A stretch of 64,000 nt of DNA, taken from Sphaerisporangium siamense. Lineage in GTDB: Bacteria > Actinomycetota > Actinomycetes > Streptosporangiales > Streptosporangiaceae. Each line of letters starts with the position of its first letter. Position 1 is the first letter of the stretch. The notes under the pieces are model-generated. The model was not told the origin of the DNA. It saw only the letters and a list, made by a program, of their open reading frames with translations, and did not search any database. Position numbers and translations under genes: made by a program. Shown here piece by piece: positions 27,528 through 38,966 of this stretch. The DNA is taken from positions 3,224,001 through 3,288,000 of the forward strand of contig NZ_JACHND010000001.1 in assembly GCF_014205275.1 (NCBI RefSeq), read 5' to 3'.

Positions 27528-28855
27528 CGGGCCGACTTCGCGATCGCGGCCACCATGTCCAGGTTCTCCCAGACCTTCTCGAACCCGTCGGCGTACCGCT
27601 GCAACGCGGGCCCGGCGCCGGGGTTGAGGTGGCGCTTCTGCAGGGTCAGCGAGTCGGCGATCACCTGCGTCGCCACCGGGTGCCCGGCGTCCGGCGGCGG
27701 CTCGGCGGCCGTCCACGGGTAGCCGGAGCCGTAGCCGGCCCGGTCGGTGAAGACCTTCTGCTCGGGGAGCGGCATGAGCTGGTACCGCGACACCGGCACC
27801 CCCTCGGCGCGCAGCAACCGGTGCAGCGCCGCGCGGAACGCCTCCGGGCGCACGCCGTCCAGGCCCGCGGCGGCCGGGTCGAGGCGGAAGCGCAGGATGT
27901 GCCAGGCGTGCGTGACGTCCCCGACGCGGGTGGGCACGACGAGGCCCGGCAGCCCGGCGAGCCGGTCCAGCAGCGCGGTCACGTTCGCGCGGCGCGCGTC
28001 GTCGTAGGCGTCGAAGCGTTCGAGCTGCGACAGGGTGAACGCCGCCTGCACGGCGCTCAGCTTGTGGTTCCAGCCGAGCAGGTAGGAGATGTAGTCGCGG
28101 TCCCTGCCCGCCTCGATGACCTCGCCGAACTGGCGGGTCATGCGCGCGGTCGCGGCGACCTTGTCGTCCTGGAGGGTGACGAGGCCGCCCTCCCCGCACG
28201 TCGGCAGGTTCTTGGTCACCTGGAGGCTGAACGCGGCGGCGTCGCCGAGCGAGCCGACGGGACGGCCGTTGTAGGACGCGCCGTGCGCCTGCGCGGCGTC
28301 CTCCACCACGACCAGGCCGTGCCGGCGGGCGATCGCGGTGAGCGCGTCCATGTCGGCGGGGTGGCCGTGCAGGTGCACCGGCATGATCGCGGCGGTGCGC
28401 GGGGTGACCAGCGCCTCGACCGCCGCCGGGTCCATGCAGAACGTCACGGGGTCCACGTCGGCGAAGACGGGGACCGCCATCTGGTGCACGGGGGCGAGCC
28501 CGCTGGCGATGAAGCTCAGCGACGGCACGATCACCTCGTCGCCCGGGCCGACGCCGAGCGCGGCCAGCGCGAGCTGGAGCGCGGTGGTGCCGTTGGAGGT
28601 GCCGACGCAGTGCGCCGCGCCGGTCCGTTCGGCCCAGCGCCGCTCCAGCACCGACACCGCCGTCTCGCCGTCGGTGTCCGACACCAGCGCCGCCCCGTCC
28701 AGCACGCCGAGCACGGCGGCCCGGTCCTCCTCGGTGATCACCGGCCAGGGCGGGTTGCGCAGGTCCTTGGGCACGGCGGGGCGGCCGCCGAACGCGGCCA
28801 GCCGCCGGTCCCGCCCGGTCGCCTCCGCGCCGGTCATGGTCTCTGGGGTGGTCAA
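27524..28855 (-). CDS. DegT/DnrJ/EryC1/StrS-type aminotransferase
   Basis: This 443-aa PLP enzyme belongs to the sugar-aminotransferase fold. The PLP lysine lies in [17 protein letters not shown], the phosphate/cofactor region in [35 protein letters not shown], and the conserved [15 protein letters not shown] precedes it. Here it should aminate the C6 ketone of the carrier-bound seven-carbon intermediate to give DADH. I prefer the TTG at 28855, which has a strong AGGAGG site at 7-nt spacing; an ATG at 28837 would give 437 aa but has no ribosome site. It follows the orphan gene pair with a 22-bp gap. Confidence 0.9.
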   Translation of the reverse strand: MTTPETMTGAEATGRDRRLAAFGGRPAVPKDLRNPPWPVITEEDRAAVLGVLDGAALVSDTDGETAVSVLERRWAERTGAAHCVGTSNGTTALQLALAALGVGPGDEVIVPSLSFIASGLAPVHQMAVPVFADVDPVTFCMDPAAVEALVTPRTAAIMPVHLHGHPADMDALTAIARRHGLVVVEDAAQAHGASYNGRPVGSLGDAAAFSLQVTKNLPTCGEGGLVTLQDDKVAATARMTRQFGEVIEAGRDRDYISYLLGWNHKLSAVQAAFTLSQLERFDAYDDARRANVTALLDRLAGLPGLVVPTRVGDVTHAWHILRFRLDPAAAGLDGVRPEAFRAALHRLLRAEGVPVSRYQLMPLPEQKVFTDRAGYGSGYPWTAAEPPPDAGHPVATQVIADSLTLQKRHLNPGAGPALQRYADGFEKVWENLDMVAAIAKSAR

Positions 28856-28877
28856 GGTGTCCCCTCCTCGAAGGCGG

Positions 28878-29897
28878 TCACGGTAAGGAGGCCGCGCCGG
28901 AGCCTGCCGCCTCGCGCAGTCCCGCGACGGCGGTCTCGTAGGCGGCGACGAGGCGCCTCCCATGCCGGGCCAGGTCGCGCGCAGCCGCGACGGGGGCGCG
29001 CCTGCCGTGCGCGGCGGTGATCCGCACGCCGGTCCAGGCGTGCGCGACGTCCTCCACCAGGCGGCCCGCCTCGCGCAGCACGGGCTCCTTCCAGCGCGTC
29101 CCGCAGGAGCGCAGGAACTCCGCGTGCAGCGCGGCCTGGGCCTGCATGCCCCAGCCGAACGGGTACGCCTCCTCCAGCGCGTGGGCGTCGCCGCCGGCGG
29201 CCCGCTCGACCAGGCCGCCGACGAAGGCGCGCACCCCGGCCAGGCCGCCCCACCCGGCCTCGTCGCGCGCCGCCTCGAACCCGGCGATGTTGGCCGCGAG
29301 CACCCGGCCGACGAAGGCGGGGTCGGTCTCGGGGACGTCCGCGACGCTCACGGTCAGGTAGCGCCCGCCGATGGCGGAGTCGCTGAAGAAGGCGTCCTGC
29401 ACGTCCTTGGGGTTGGCCGAGGTCCAGGCGTCCAGCAGGGCGGGCACCGGGATCGGGCCCGCGTGCGCGGGCGGCATCGCGTCGCCGACGTACGCCCGCT
29501 CCTCGTCCAGGCCGTACACGGTGATCAGGTGGGCGGCGTGGACGTCCCGGTAGGCGGGGCGGAACGGCAGGTGGAAGTTGTCGACCGCGATGATCGGCCA
29601 CCGGCCGTCCGCGAGCGCGCGCCGCAGGTCCTCCAGCGGGTCGGCGGGGTCGGCGGGGCGGTGCCAGCGGGTGGTGAGGCCGTGGTGCGGGGCCAGGCTG
29701 CGGCCGAGGTCGCCGGGGTGGCGGCAGGGGTAGTAGAACTCCTCCGAGGTGACGTCGCCCGGCTTGAACAGGAACTCCCAGTGCGCGCCGAGCACGTCCA
29801 GCGGCTCGTGCCCCTCGCGCAGCAGCGCGGTGGCCAGCGTCGACTGCAGGCAGCTGATGAGGTCGCGGTACCAGAGGACCGGCGTCGTCGCGGTCAT
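28878..29897 (-). CDS. Orphan enzyme, BtrH_N-like fold; AziU3/Vzb10 candidate
   Basis: This 339-aa protein is not a family I can name with certainty. Its first half reads like the BtrH_N/C39-peptidase-like fold: C16 in LISCLQST, H123 in [11 protein letters not shown] and D139 in YVGDA sit like a papain-type triad. The second half is helical ([21 protein letters not shown]..). It overlaps its upstream partner by ATGA (29894-29897). In vazabitide and azinomycin pathways, two unusual proteins (Vzb10/11, AziU3/U2) act together to make the aziridine by sulfate elimination. The pairing and the position behind transketolase and aminotransferase genes fit that role. Identity is inferred from context, not from alignment. 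Confidence 0.65.
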   Translation of the reverse strand: MTATTPVLWYRDLISCLQSTLATALLREGHEPLDVLGAHWEFLFKPGDVTSEEFYYPCRHPGDLGRSLAPHHGLTTRWHRPADPADPLEDLRRALADGRWPIIAVDNFHLPFRPAYRDVHAAHLITVYGLDEERAYVGDAMPPAHAGPIPVPALLDAWTSANPKDVQDAFFSDSAIGGRYLTVSVADVPETDPAFVGRVLAANIAGFEAARDEAGWGGLAGVRAFVGGLVERAAGGDAHALEEAYPFGWGMQAQAALHAEFLRSCGTRWKEPVLREAGRLVEDVAHAWTGVRITAAHGRRAPVAAARDLARHGRRLVAAYETAVAGLREAAGSGAASLP

Positions 29898-30526
29898 GCC
29901 GGGTCCCCGGCGGGCTCGCCGGCCGCCTGCAGCGTGAGCGCGAACACGTGGACGGCGATGTTGCGCGGCAGGCGCAGCCCGGTCAGCGGCGCGCGCCGGG
30001 TCACCGGCACCCGCTGGCTCCACATCAGCGCCTCCACCCGGGGCTGCGTGTGGTGCGGGTAGTGCATGACCGGGGTCTCGTACGCCTTCTCCTCGCCGAA
30101 CGCCGCGTGCGCCTGGGCCCAGAAGTCCGAGACCCGCAGCGACTCGAAGTCCACCTCGCCGCCGGAGAAGTGCAGGGCCACGGTGTCCTCGGTGCGGCGC
30201 TCGGCGGCGGTCAGCAGGTGGATCCAGTCGTAGCGGCCCTCCGGAAGTTCCACATATTGGCCCGCGCACCTGACGTTGTCCCCCGCGGCGGAGGGACCGC
30301 CGAAACGGAATGGCACGCCCGCCACCTCCACCCGCGCGCCGCGCGGCGGCAGGTATTCGGCGGGAAAGGAATTACGCCACACGTTGAAACCACCCGACCC
30401 GCGGTCGTCCGCGGCCGAGATCCCGCGATTGTTCCAATGCGCGGCCAGGTCGACGGGCAGCAGTGTCGTCCTGGTCACGACGGATAACGGCGGGCTCCCG
30501 GTTTTCATCTCTGAATCGACGTCCAC
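29894..30526 (-). CDS. Orphan protein; AziU2/Vzb11 partner candidate
   Basis: This 210-aa protein has no family I recognise. It looks like a beta-rich jelly-roll or galactose-binding-like fold (LPVDLAAHWNNRGI.., VEVAGVPFRFGG, NVRCAGQYVELPEGRYDWIHLLTAAERRTEDTVALHFSGG), followed by a segment with YPHHTQPRVEALMWSQRVPV and a final strand-rich part (LRLPRNIAVHVFALTL). The GTG at 30526 has an ideal GGAGG site. ATGA overlap with the next gene suggests a two-subunit complex. The partner relation to the downstream 339-aa protein is the main clue to its job. Confidence 0.6.
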   Translation of the reverse strand: MDVDSEMKTGSPPLSVVTRTTLLPVDLAAHWNNRGISAADDRGSGGFNVWRNSFPAEYLPPRGARVEVAGVPFRFGGPSAAGDNVRCAGQYVELPEGRYDWIHLLTAAERRTEDTVALHFSGGEVDFESLRVSDFWAQAHAAFGEEKAYETPVMHYPHHTQPRVEALMWSQRVPVTRRAPLTGLRLPRNIAVHVFALTLQAAGEPAGDPA

Positions 30527-30731
30527 GTGACCTCCGTCAGCGATTCAAGCGCGCGGAGATAAAACTCTCCACTCGCCGTGAATCTACAAGTCGGGCGCCG
30601 CTCCCCACATCCACGGGACCGGGATCCCCGCCGACGAGGCCCGTTGATGCCGTGCGCCGCCGATGGCACGCCGCGATGAGATTCCACGGCCCGGATAAAC
30701 GCCGTGATGACAACGCGGTCCCCGCGGGTCG
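30527..30731. other. Gap between orphan pair and NRPS gene
   Basis: 205 bp without a gene. A possible minus-strand promoter for the 30526-17480 operon lies in the AT-richer part near 30550-30590 (TTGTAG and TTTTAT elements), but the match is weak. No clear terminator for the upstream NRPS gene is visible. Confidence 0.3.
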
Positions 30732-33062
<2,331 letters not shown>

Positions 33063-33362
33063 GACTGGTGACCTTCCCCCGCGCGGCCATCGGTGAGCGG
33101 TGTCGCGAACGCGTCCGACGTGCTTTCGGAACCGTCACCGTACGCCATGGGCACGGCGGCCGGAATACGTGATCCATTGGTATCGACGCAGCCTTGTTCC
33201 GCCTCTCACCGGGTGCCGTTGCAAGTTTCTTGGCCCGCCCCGATGTTCGGTTAAGCGCACCGTTTCTTTCAACTTCACGCGCTCACGGATGCCGGTTCTC
33301 GTAATGGATCCCTACTGTGGAACGCGGAACCCTGGAAAAGTCGGTGCGGAAATGGATGGGGC
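33063..33362. promoter_or_regulatory. Divergent promoter region of the NRPS arms
   Basis: 300 bp between two outward-facing NRPS genes, distinctly less GC-rich than the coding DNA (for example 33200-33340). It must contain start signals for both arms, but I could not fix -10/-35 boxes with confidence. Any cluster activator would be expected to bind here. Confidence 0.55.
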
Positions 33363-36300
33363 ATGAGCGAGCTACGTGACGATTTTGCGCGGCAACCCGG
33401 AGACCATCGGACGGAACTGCTGAATCGGCTGAAGTCCGAGAAGCAGCGAAGCGTCGCCGTCATGCAGCCGCGGCCGGACCGGGATACCGCGCCGCTGTCT
33501 TTTTCCCAGGAATCGCTGTGGTTCCTGGACCAGTTCGCGCCGGGCCAGTCCACCTACAACGTGCCGAGCGCGTTCCGCATCCGCGGCGCCCTGGACGTCG
33601 AGGCGCTGCGCGGGGCGTTCGCCGACGTCGTGGCCCGGCACGAGTCGATGCGCACGAGCCTCCACGACCGCGGCGGCGAGGGCCTCCAGCGCGTGCACCC
33701 CCAGGTGGAGGTGAACGTGCGGCTGGTCGATCCGGCCGGGGCCACCCCCGAGGAGCGGCTCGCCACGGCAAGGAAGCTCGCCACCGACGTCGCCCGCGAG
33801 CCCTTCGACCTGTCGTCCGCGCCGCTGTGGCGGGTTCTGCTCTACCGGATCGGCGAGGAGGAGCACCTGCTGCTGCTCGTCGTCCACCACGTCGTCTGGG
33901 ACGGCTGGTCGATGGGCGTGTTCTACCAGGAGCTCGCCGCCTTCTACGGCGTCAGGACCGGCGTCGAGGGCGTCGAGATCCCCGAGCCGCCCACGCTCCA
34001 GTACGCCGACTACGCGACCTGGCAGCGCGAATGGCTCCAGGGCAAGGTGCTGGAGGACCTGAACCAGTACTGGCGCGAGCGGCTGACCGGCGCCCCGGTG
34101 GTCGAGCTGCCCACCGACAGGCCCCGCCCCTCCGAGCCGACCTTCGACGGCGCGACCCTGCACCACACCACGCCCGCCGACCTCATGGAGGACCTGCACG
34201 GCCTGGCCAGGGAGACCGGGGCCAGCCCGTTCGCCGTGTACCTCACCGCGTTCCTGATCGTGCTGCACCGCCACACCGGCCAGGACGACCTCACCATCGG
34301 CTCGGCCGCGGCCAACCGCAGCCGCACCGAGGTCGAGCGGATGATCGGCTACTTCATCAACATCCTGGTGCTGCGCACCGACCTGTCCGGCGACCCGACG
34401 GTCCGCCAGCTCCTGTCCCGCGTCCACGACGTCGTCCAGGGCGCGATGGCGCACGGCGAGCTGCCCTTCGACCGGGTCGTGGACGTCGTCCGGCCGCCGC
34501 GCGACCCCTCACGGACGCCGCTGTTCCAGATCGGCTTCGGCCTCCAGCACCTGGCCGACCCGCCGCAGCTCCCCGGCCTCGACGTCGTCACCGAGTCGCC
34601 CGACCTGGACACCGCCCGGTTCGACATGACCTGGGGCCTGGTGGAGACCGTCGAGGGCCTGACCTGGACCATCGAGTACAACACCAACCTGTTCGACGCC
34701 GAGACGATGAACGCGCTCGCCGGGCACTACAAGCAGGTGCTGCGCGCGCTCGTCCCGTTCCTCAACACGCCGATCTCGCGGGTGCCCGTGCTCACCCCCG
34801 CCGAGCGCGAGGAACTGCTCGGCAAGTGGAACGGCCCCGCCCGGCCGCTGCCCAGCACCACGCTGACGCAGGAGTTCGAGCTCCAGGTGGAGAAGAACCC
34901 CGACGCGGTGGCCGTGTGGTCCGGCGGCGTGGCGATGACGTACGGCGAGCTGAACCGGCGGGCCAACCGGCTGGCCAGGCTGCTCGAAGAGCACGGCGTG
35001 ACCCGGGGGAGCCGCGTGGCGCTGGCCATGCCCCGCGACCACGACCTGATCGCGTCGATGTTCGCCACGCTGAAGGCCGGGGCCGCGTACGTCCCCGTCG
35101 ACTCCTCCCACCCGCAGGCGCGCGTGGCGGGCATGCTGAACGACGCCGCCCCGACCGTCGTGCTGTCGCACAGCTCCGTCGCCGGCAACCTGCCCGACGG
35201 CGGCCCGAAGGTCCTGGCGCTGGACGAGCTGGCCGACACGCTGGCCGGGTACGACGACACGAACCTGGACCACGGGCCCGAGCTGAAGGACCCCGCCTAC
35301 GTCCTGTTCACCTCGGGCACCACGGGCAGGCCCAAGGGTGTGATCATCGAGCACCACTCGGTGGTCGCGTTCGTCGAGGCCGTCACCGAGATGTTCGACA
35401 TCGTGCCGAGCGACCGCTTCGTCGCGTTCGCCTCGCTGACCTTCGACGTCTCGGTGTTCGAGATCTTCACCTCGCTGTGCCGCGGCGCCGGGCTCGCGCT
35501 CGTCCGGGACGAGGAGCGCCTCGACATGCGGGAGCTGCAGAGGATCATCGAGGAGCACCGCGTCACGATCATCGACCTGCCGCCGCCGGTCATGGCCCTG
35601 CTCACCCCCGAGCGGTTCACCGCGGCCCGCGTCGCGCTGGTCGGCGGCGAGATCTTCAACGGCGAACTGGTGAACCGGTGGAACCGGCGCCGCCGCCTGT
35701 GGAACGGCTACGGGCCCACCGAGTGCACGGTCGCGATGGTCTACTACGAGTGCGTCGGCCACTTCGAGTCCGGCCCGCCCATCGGCCTGCCGTACGCCAA
35801 CCACGTCGCGCACGTCGTCGACCAGCACATGGAGCTGCTGCCCTACGGCGTGGCGGGCGAGCTGGTCATCGGCGGCATCGGCCTGACGCCGGGGTACCTC
35901 AACGACCCGTTCCTCACCCAGGCCAAGATCGTGAACGACCCGTTCGGCACCGCGCCCGGCGGCCGGCTCTACCACACGGGCGACCTGGTCAAGCGGCTGC
36001 GCAACGGCAACCTGCTGTGCCTCGGCCGCGTCGACTCGCAGGTGAAGATCCGCGGCCAGCGCATCGAGCTCGGCGAGATCGAGACCGTCCTCGCCTCGCA
36101 CCCGGACGTCGGCCAGGTGTCGGTGCAGGCGTGGACCGACGACGTGGGGGAGAAGCACCTGGTCGCCTACGTCAGCGCCGCCTCCGGCACCACGCCCGAG
36201 GTCTCGCTGCTGCGCTCCTACGTCGCCGAGCACCTGCCCCGGCACATGGTGCCCGCCTACGTGGTGCTGCTGGAGCAGCTCCCGCTGACCATCGCCGGCA

Positions 36301-36698
36301 AGGTGGACGCCCGCAGGCTGCCCGCCCCCGACGACAGCGCCAGGGCCGGCGGCGGCGTGGTCGAGCCCACCAACGAGACCGAGCGCGTGCTCGCCGAGGA
36401 GATCTTCGCGCCGCTGCTGCGCCTGAACAAGGTCGGCATCCACGACAACTTCTTCGAGGTCGGCGGCAACAGCCTGCAGGCCACGCAGCTCGTGTCCCGG
36501 ATCCGCGACCGGTTCGGCGTGGACCTCGGCCTCGCGGAGTTCTTCCGCTCGCCGACCGTCGCCCACCTCGGCGGCGTGATCGACGCCCAGCGCCAGGAGA
36601 CGCTGTCGGACGAGGAGCTGCTGGCGATGCTGGAGCAGATGCCCGAGGACGAGGTGAGCAAGCTGCTCGGCGACCAGGACGGCGACGGCGCGGCATGA
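33363..36698 (+). CDS. NRPS, C-A-PCP (module with DVFDLGVAK code)
   Basis: This 1111-aa protein is a sister of the minus-strand C-A-PCP protein and the two share long identical stretches, suggesting duplication. The condensation domain has HHVVWDG at 175-181. The adenylation domain has TSGTTGRPKG, NGYGPTECTV, TGDL and IAGKVDAR. The carrier Ser1037 is in VGGNS. Pocket residues read D-V-F-D-L-G-V-A-K, differing from the sister at only two lining positions. It ends in a similar acidic tail (DEELLAMLEQMPEDEV). The ATG at 33363 follows GGATGGGG. Its stop overlaps the first acyl-CoA dehydrogenase (ATGA at 36695), so tailoring genes are coupled to it. Confidence 0.92.
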   Translation: MSELRDDFARQPGDHRTELLNRLKSEKQRSVAVMQPRPDRDTAPLSFSQESLWFLDQFAPGQSTYNVPSAFRIRGALDVEALRGAFADVVARHESMRTSLHDRGGEGLQRVHPQVEVNVRLVDPAGATPEERLATARKLATDVAREPFDLSSAPLWRVLLYRIGEEEHLLLLVVHHVVWDGWSMGVFYQELAAFYGVRTGVEGVEIPEPPTLQYADYATWQREWLQGKVLEDLNQYWRERLTGAPVVELPTDRPRPSEPTFDGATLHHTTPADLMEDLHGLARETGASPFAVYLTAFLIVLHRHTGQDDLTIGSAAANRSRTEVERMIGYFINILVLRTDLSGDPTVRQLLSRVHDVVQGAMAHGELPFDRVVDVVRPPRDPSRTPLFQIGFGLQHLADPPQLPGLDVVTESPDLDTARFDMTWGLVETVEGLTWTIEYNTNLFDAETMNALAGHYKQVLRALVPFLNTPISRVPVLTPAEREELLGKWNGPARPLPSTTLTQEFELQVEKNPDAVAVWSGGVAMTYGELNRRANRLARLLEEHGVTRGSRVALAMPRDHDLIASMFATLKAGAAYVPVDSSHPQARVAGMLNDAAPTVVLSHSSVAGNLPDGGPKVLALDELADTLAGYDDTNLDHGPELKDPAYVLFTSGTTGRPKGVIIEHHSVVAFVEAVTEMFDIVPSDRFVAFASLTFDVSVFEIFTSLCRGAGLALVRDEERLDMRELQRIIEEHRVTIIDLPPPVMALLTPERFTAARVALVGGEIFNGELVNRWNRRRRLWNGYGPTECTVAMVYYECVGHFESGPPIGLPYANHVAHVVDQHMELLPYGVAGELVIGGIGLTPGYLNDPFLTQAKIVNDPFGTAPGGRLYHTGDLVKRLRNGNLLCLGRVDSQVKIRGQRIELGEIETVLASHPDVGQVSVQAWTDDVGEKHLVAYVSAASGTTPEVSLLRSYVAEHLPRHMVPAYVVLLEQLPLTIAGKVDARRLPAPDDSARAGGGVVEPTNETERVLAEEIFAPLLRLNKVGIHDNFFEVGGNSLQATQLVSRIRDRFGVDLGLAEFFRSPTVAHLGGVIDAQRQETLSDEELLAMLEQMPEDEVSKLLGDQDGDGAA

Positions 36699-37876
36699 AC
36701 TTCGGAGAAAGCGACGCCGAGCGCGGGCTGCGCGCGGAGGTCCGCGAGGTCCTCCGCACGCCGCCCGTGCGGGGCGCGCTCGACGAGCTGGCCCGCGCGA
36801 TGGCCGCCGGCGAGCGCGAGCCCGACGTCCGCCCGCTGTACCGGGCGATCGCCGCGCACCGGCTGTTCGCGGCGAGCTGGCCCGAGGAGTACGGCGGGCG
36901 CGGCGTCAGCCACCTGGAGGCCGCCGCCGTCATCGAGGAGCTGGTCCGCGGCGGCATGCCCGACATGCTCCAGGTGCTCAGCGTGCAGATCGTCGGCCTG
37001 TTCCTGCTGGAGGCGGGCTCGCCCGCGCAGAAGGCCCGCTACCTGCCCGCCCTGGCGAGCGGCGAGATGTTCGCCACCGTCCTCTACACCGAGCCGGAGG
37101 TCGGCTCCGACCTGGCCTCGCTGCGCGCCACCGCCGTCCGCGACGGCGAGGGCTACCGGCTGTCGGGCACCAAGGTGTTCGGGCTGAAGAGCGGCATGAG
37201 CGACATCGGCCTGTGCGCGGTCCGCACCGGAACGGGCACCACCAAGTACGAGGGCATCAGCCTGTTCCTCGTCGACCTGCACGCCGACGGGGTGACCCGC
37301 GGCAACATCGCCAGCCTGGCCGACGAGCAGTACGACCGGGTGGAGCTGGACGGGGTGTGGGTCGGCGCGGACACCCTGCTGGGCGCGGAGGGCGAGGGCT
37401 GGTCCCTGCTCACGCGCTGCCTGGCCATCGAGCGGACCGGCCTGGACTACTCGCTCAAGGCCGCCCGCTGGTACGACGCCACGCTGAGCGGCCTGACCGC
37501 CGGGACCGCGGACGACGCGCTGCTGGAGGAGGCCGGCAGGTACGGCGCGGCCGTCGACGCCGCCCGCCTGCTCGCGTGGAACTCCATCAGCCAGCTCGGC
37601 CGGGGACCGCTGGACCCGACCTCGGCGGCGATCGCCAAGTACCACACCAGCGAGACCGCGCAGCAGGTCGCGTACTGGGCGGCGCTGGTGCACGGCCACG
37701 GGTACGGGCTGCGCGGGCTCGCCCCCGGCAAGGCCGCCGTTCTGGAGGCCGGGTACCGCGAGGGCCCGGGGCTGACGCTGTCGGCGGGGACCTCGGAAAT
37801 GATGCTGGAGCTGGTCGCGAGCTCGTTCGACCGGCCCGACGTGATCGGGGGTGCCGGCGATGGATCTCGCGTCTGA
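36695..37876 (+). CDS. Acyl-CoA dehydrogenase, catalytic subunit
   Basis: This 393-aa flavoprotein of the acyl-CoA dehydrogenase family has the N-terminal domain (WPEEYGGRGVSHLEAAAVIEEL), the FAD-binding segment (TVLYTEPEVGSDLASLRATAV), and the C-terminal region (YREGPGLTLSAGTSEMM) with the Glu that fits the catalytic base. In this setting it probably desaturates a carrier-bound residue rather than an acyl-CoA; dehydroamino acids are typical of the azinomycin/vazabitide type of product. It overlaps the NRPS gene and is followed by a second, more diverged subunit, as in two-subunit alpha-beta dehydrogenases. Confidence 0.88.
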   Translation: MNFGESDAERGLRAEVREVLRTPPVRGALDELARAMAAGEREPDVRPLYRAIAAHRLFAASWPEEYGGRGVSHLEAAAVIEELVRGGMPDMLQVLSVQIVGLFLLEAGSPAQKARYLPALASGEMFATVLYTEPEVGSDLASLRATAVRDGEGYRLSGTKVFGLKSGMSDIGLCAVRTGTGTTKYEGISLFLVDLHADGVTRGNIASLADEQYDRVELDGVWVGADTLLGAEGEGWSLLTRCLAIERTGLDYSLKAARWYDATLSGLTAGTADDALLEEAGRYGAAVDAARLLAWNSISQLGRGPLDPTSAAIAKYHTSETAQQVAYWAALVHGHGYGLRGLAPGKAAVLEAGYREGPGLTLSAGTSEMMLELVASSFDRPDVIGGAGDGSRV

Positions 37877-38966
37877 CCCGGTCCTGGAACGGATCGCCGG
37901 AACCGTCCGCGACGGCCTGAGCGCGGCCGCGGCCGGGCCGGACGGCTCGGCGACGCTGGCCGCGCTGGCCGACCTGGACGGCTTCGCCTTCGCCGCTTCC
38001 ATGGAGCTCGGCGGCTTCGACCTCGGCCTGTCCTGCGGCGTCACCATCGCCGTGGAGCTCGGCCGCCGCGCGCTGCCCGACGTCTACACCGGCGGCATGC
38101 TCGTCGCCGACGCGCTACCCGAGGCGGGAGACGAGGCGCCGGGAGCCGACGTGGCCGCCGCCGTCGTGGCCGGCAAGCAGGTCGTGGTCGCGGCCGGGCT
38201 GGACCGCGCCACCGCGGGCGACGCCGCCCCGGCCGAGCCGTCGCCCGGCGGGTGGCGGCTGCCGGAGGTCCTGACCGTGGACGACGTCCACCCCGACGCG
38301 GCGGTCTGCGCGGCCTTCCGCGCCGGGGACGGCGAGGTCCTGCTCGCGGTGCTGCCCGCCACGCTCTGGCGGCCCCTGGCGCGGCCCGCCTTCCCCTGGA
38401 GCGGCCACGCGCCGAGCCCGGCCGCGGTCGCGCCGGGGGAGATCGCGAGCGGCCAGGTGATCGGCTCGCTCGGCGCGGGACGCCCGCTCACCGACCCCGC
38501 CGGGCTGCTGGCCCGGCACCGCGTGCGTCAGGCGGGCTACCTGCTCGGCCTCGGCCTCGGCGCGCACGCCCTGGCCGTCGCGCACGCGGCGGGCCGGCGC
38601 CAGTTCGACCGGTACGTCCTGGACAACCAGGCCGTGGCCTTCCCCCTCGCCAAGGCGAAGATCGACCTGGAGGCGGCGCGCCTGCTCGTGTACCGGGCCG
38701 CCTGGCTGGCCGACGCGGGCGAGCCGTTCGCCAGAGAGGCGGCCGAGGCGCTGGCCTGGACCGCCGAGGTGACGCTGCGCACGGTGCGGACGTCCGTCCA
38801 GGCGCACGGCGCGCGGGGCCTCACCGTGGCCGCGCCGGTGCACCGCTTCTTCGAGGTGGTCAGAGCCGCGGCCACCCGCCTCGGGCCGCCGGGGGCGCTG
38901 TGGCGGGAGTCCGCCCTGCGCCGGCTGGCAGAGGACCACACGGCTGTAGCGGAAAGGCAGAGCTAG
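37860..38966 (+). CDS. Acyl-CoA dehydrogenase, diverged partner subunit
   Basis: This 368-aa protein shows the acyl-CoA dehydrogenase C-terminal domain (RVRQAGYLLGLGLGAHALAVAHAAGRRQFDRYVLDNQAVAFPLAKAKIDLEAARLLVYRAAWLAD) but its N-terminal half is Ala-rich and degenerate, and the usual catalytic Glu loop is not seen. Such partners form heteromers with an active subunit. The ATG at 37860 lies inside the preceding gene (17-bp overlap); a GTG at 37851 is also possible. Its stop is followed directly by the P450 start. Confidence 0.82.
   Translation: MDLASDPVLERIAGTVRDGLSAAAAGPDGSATLAALADLDGFAFAASMELGGFDLGLSCGVTIAVELGRRALPDVYTGGMLVADALPEAGDEAPGADVAAAVVAGKQVVVAAGLDRATAGDAAPAEPSPGGWRLPEVLTVDDVHPDAAVCAAFRAGDGEVLLAVLPATLWRPLARPAFPWSGHAPSPAAVAPGEIASGQVIGSLGAGRPLTDPAGLLARHRVRQAGYLLGLGLGAHALAVAHAAGRRQFDRYVLDNQAVAFPLAKAKIDLEAARLLVYRAAWLADAGEPFAREAAEALAWTAEVTLRTVRTSVQAHGARGLTVAAPVHRFFEVVRAAATRLGPPGALWRESALRRLAEDHTAVAERQS

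Noticed and set aside
33518-37876. Long alternative start of the first acyl-CoA dehydrogenase frame
   Set aside because: The upstream part is an out-of-frame shadow of the NRPS gene; the ATG at 36695 overlaps the NRPS stop as in the rest of the operon.
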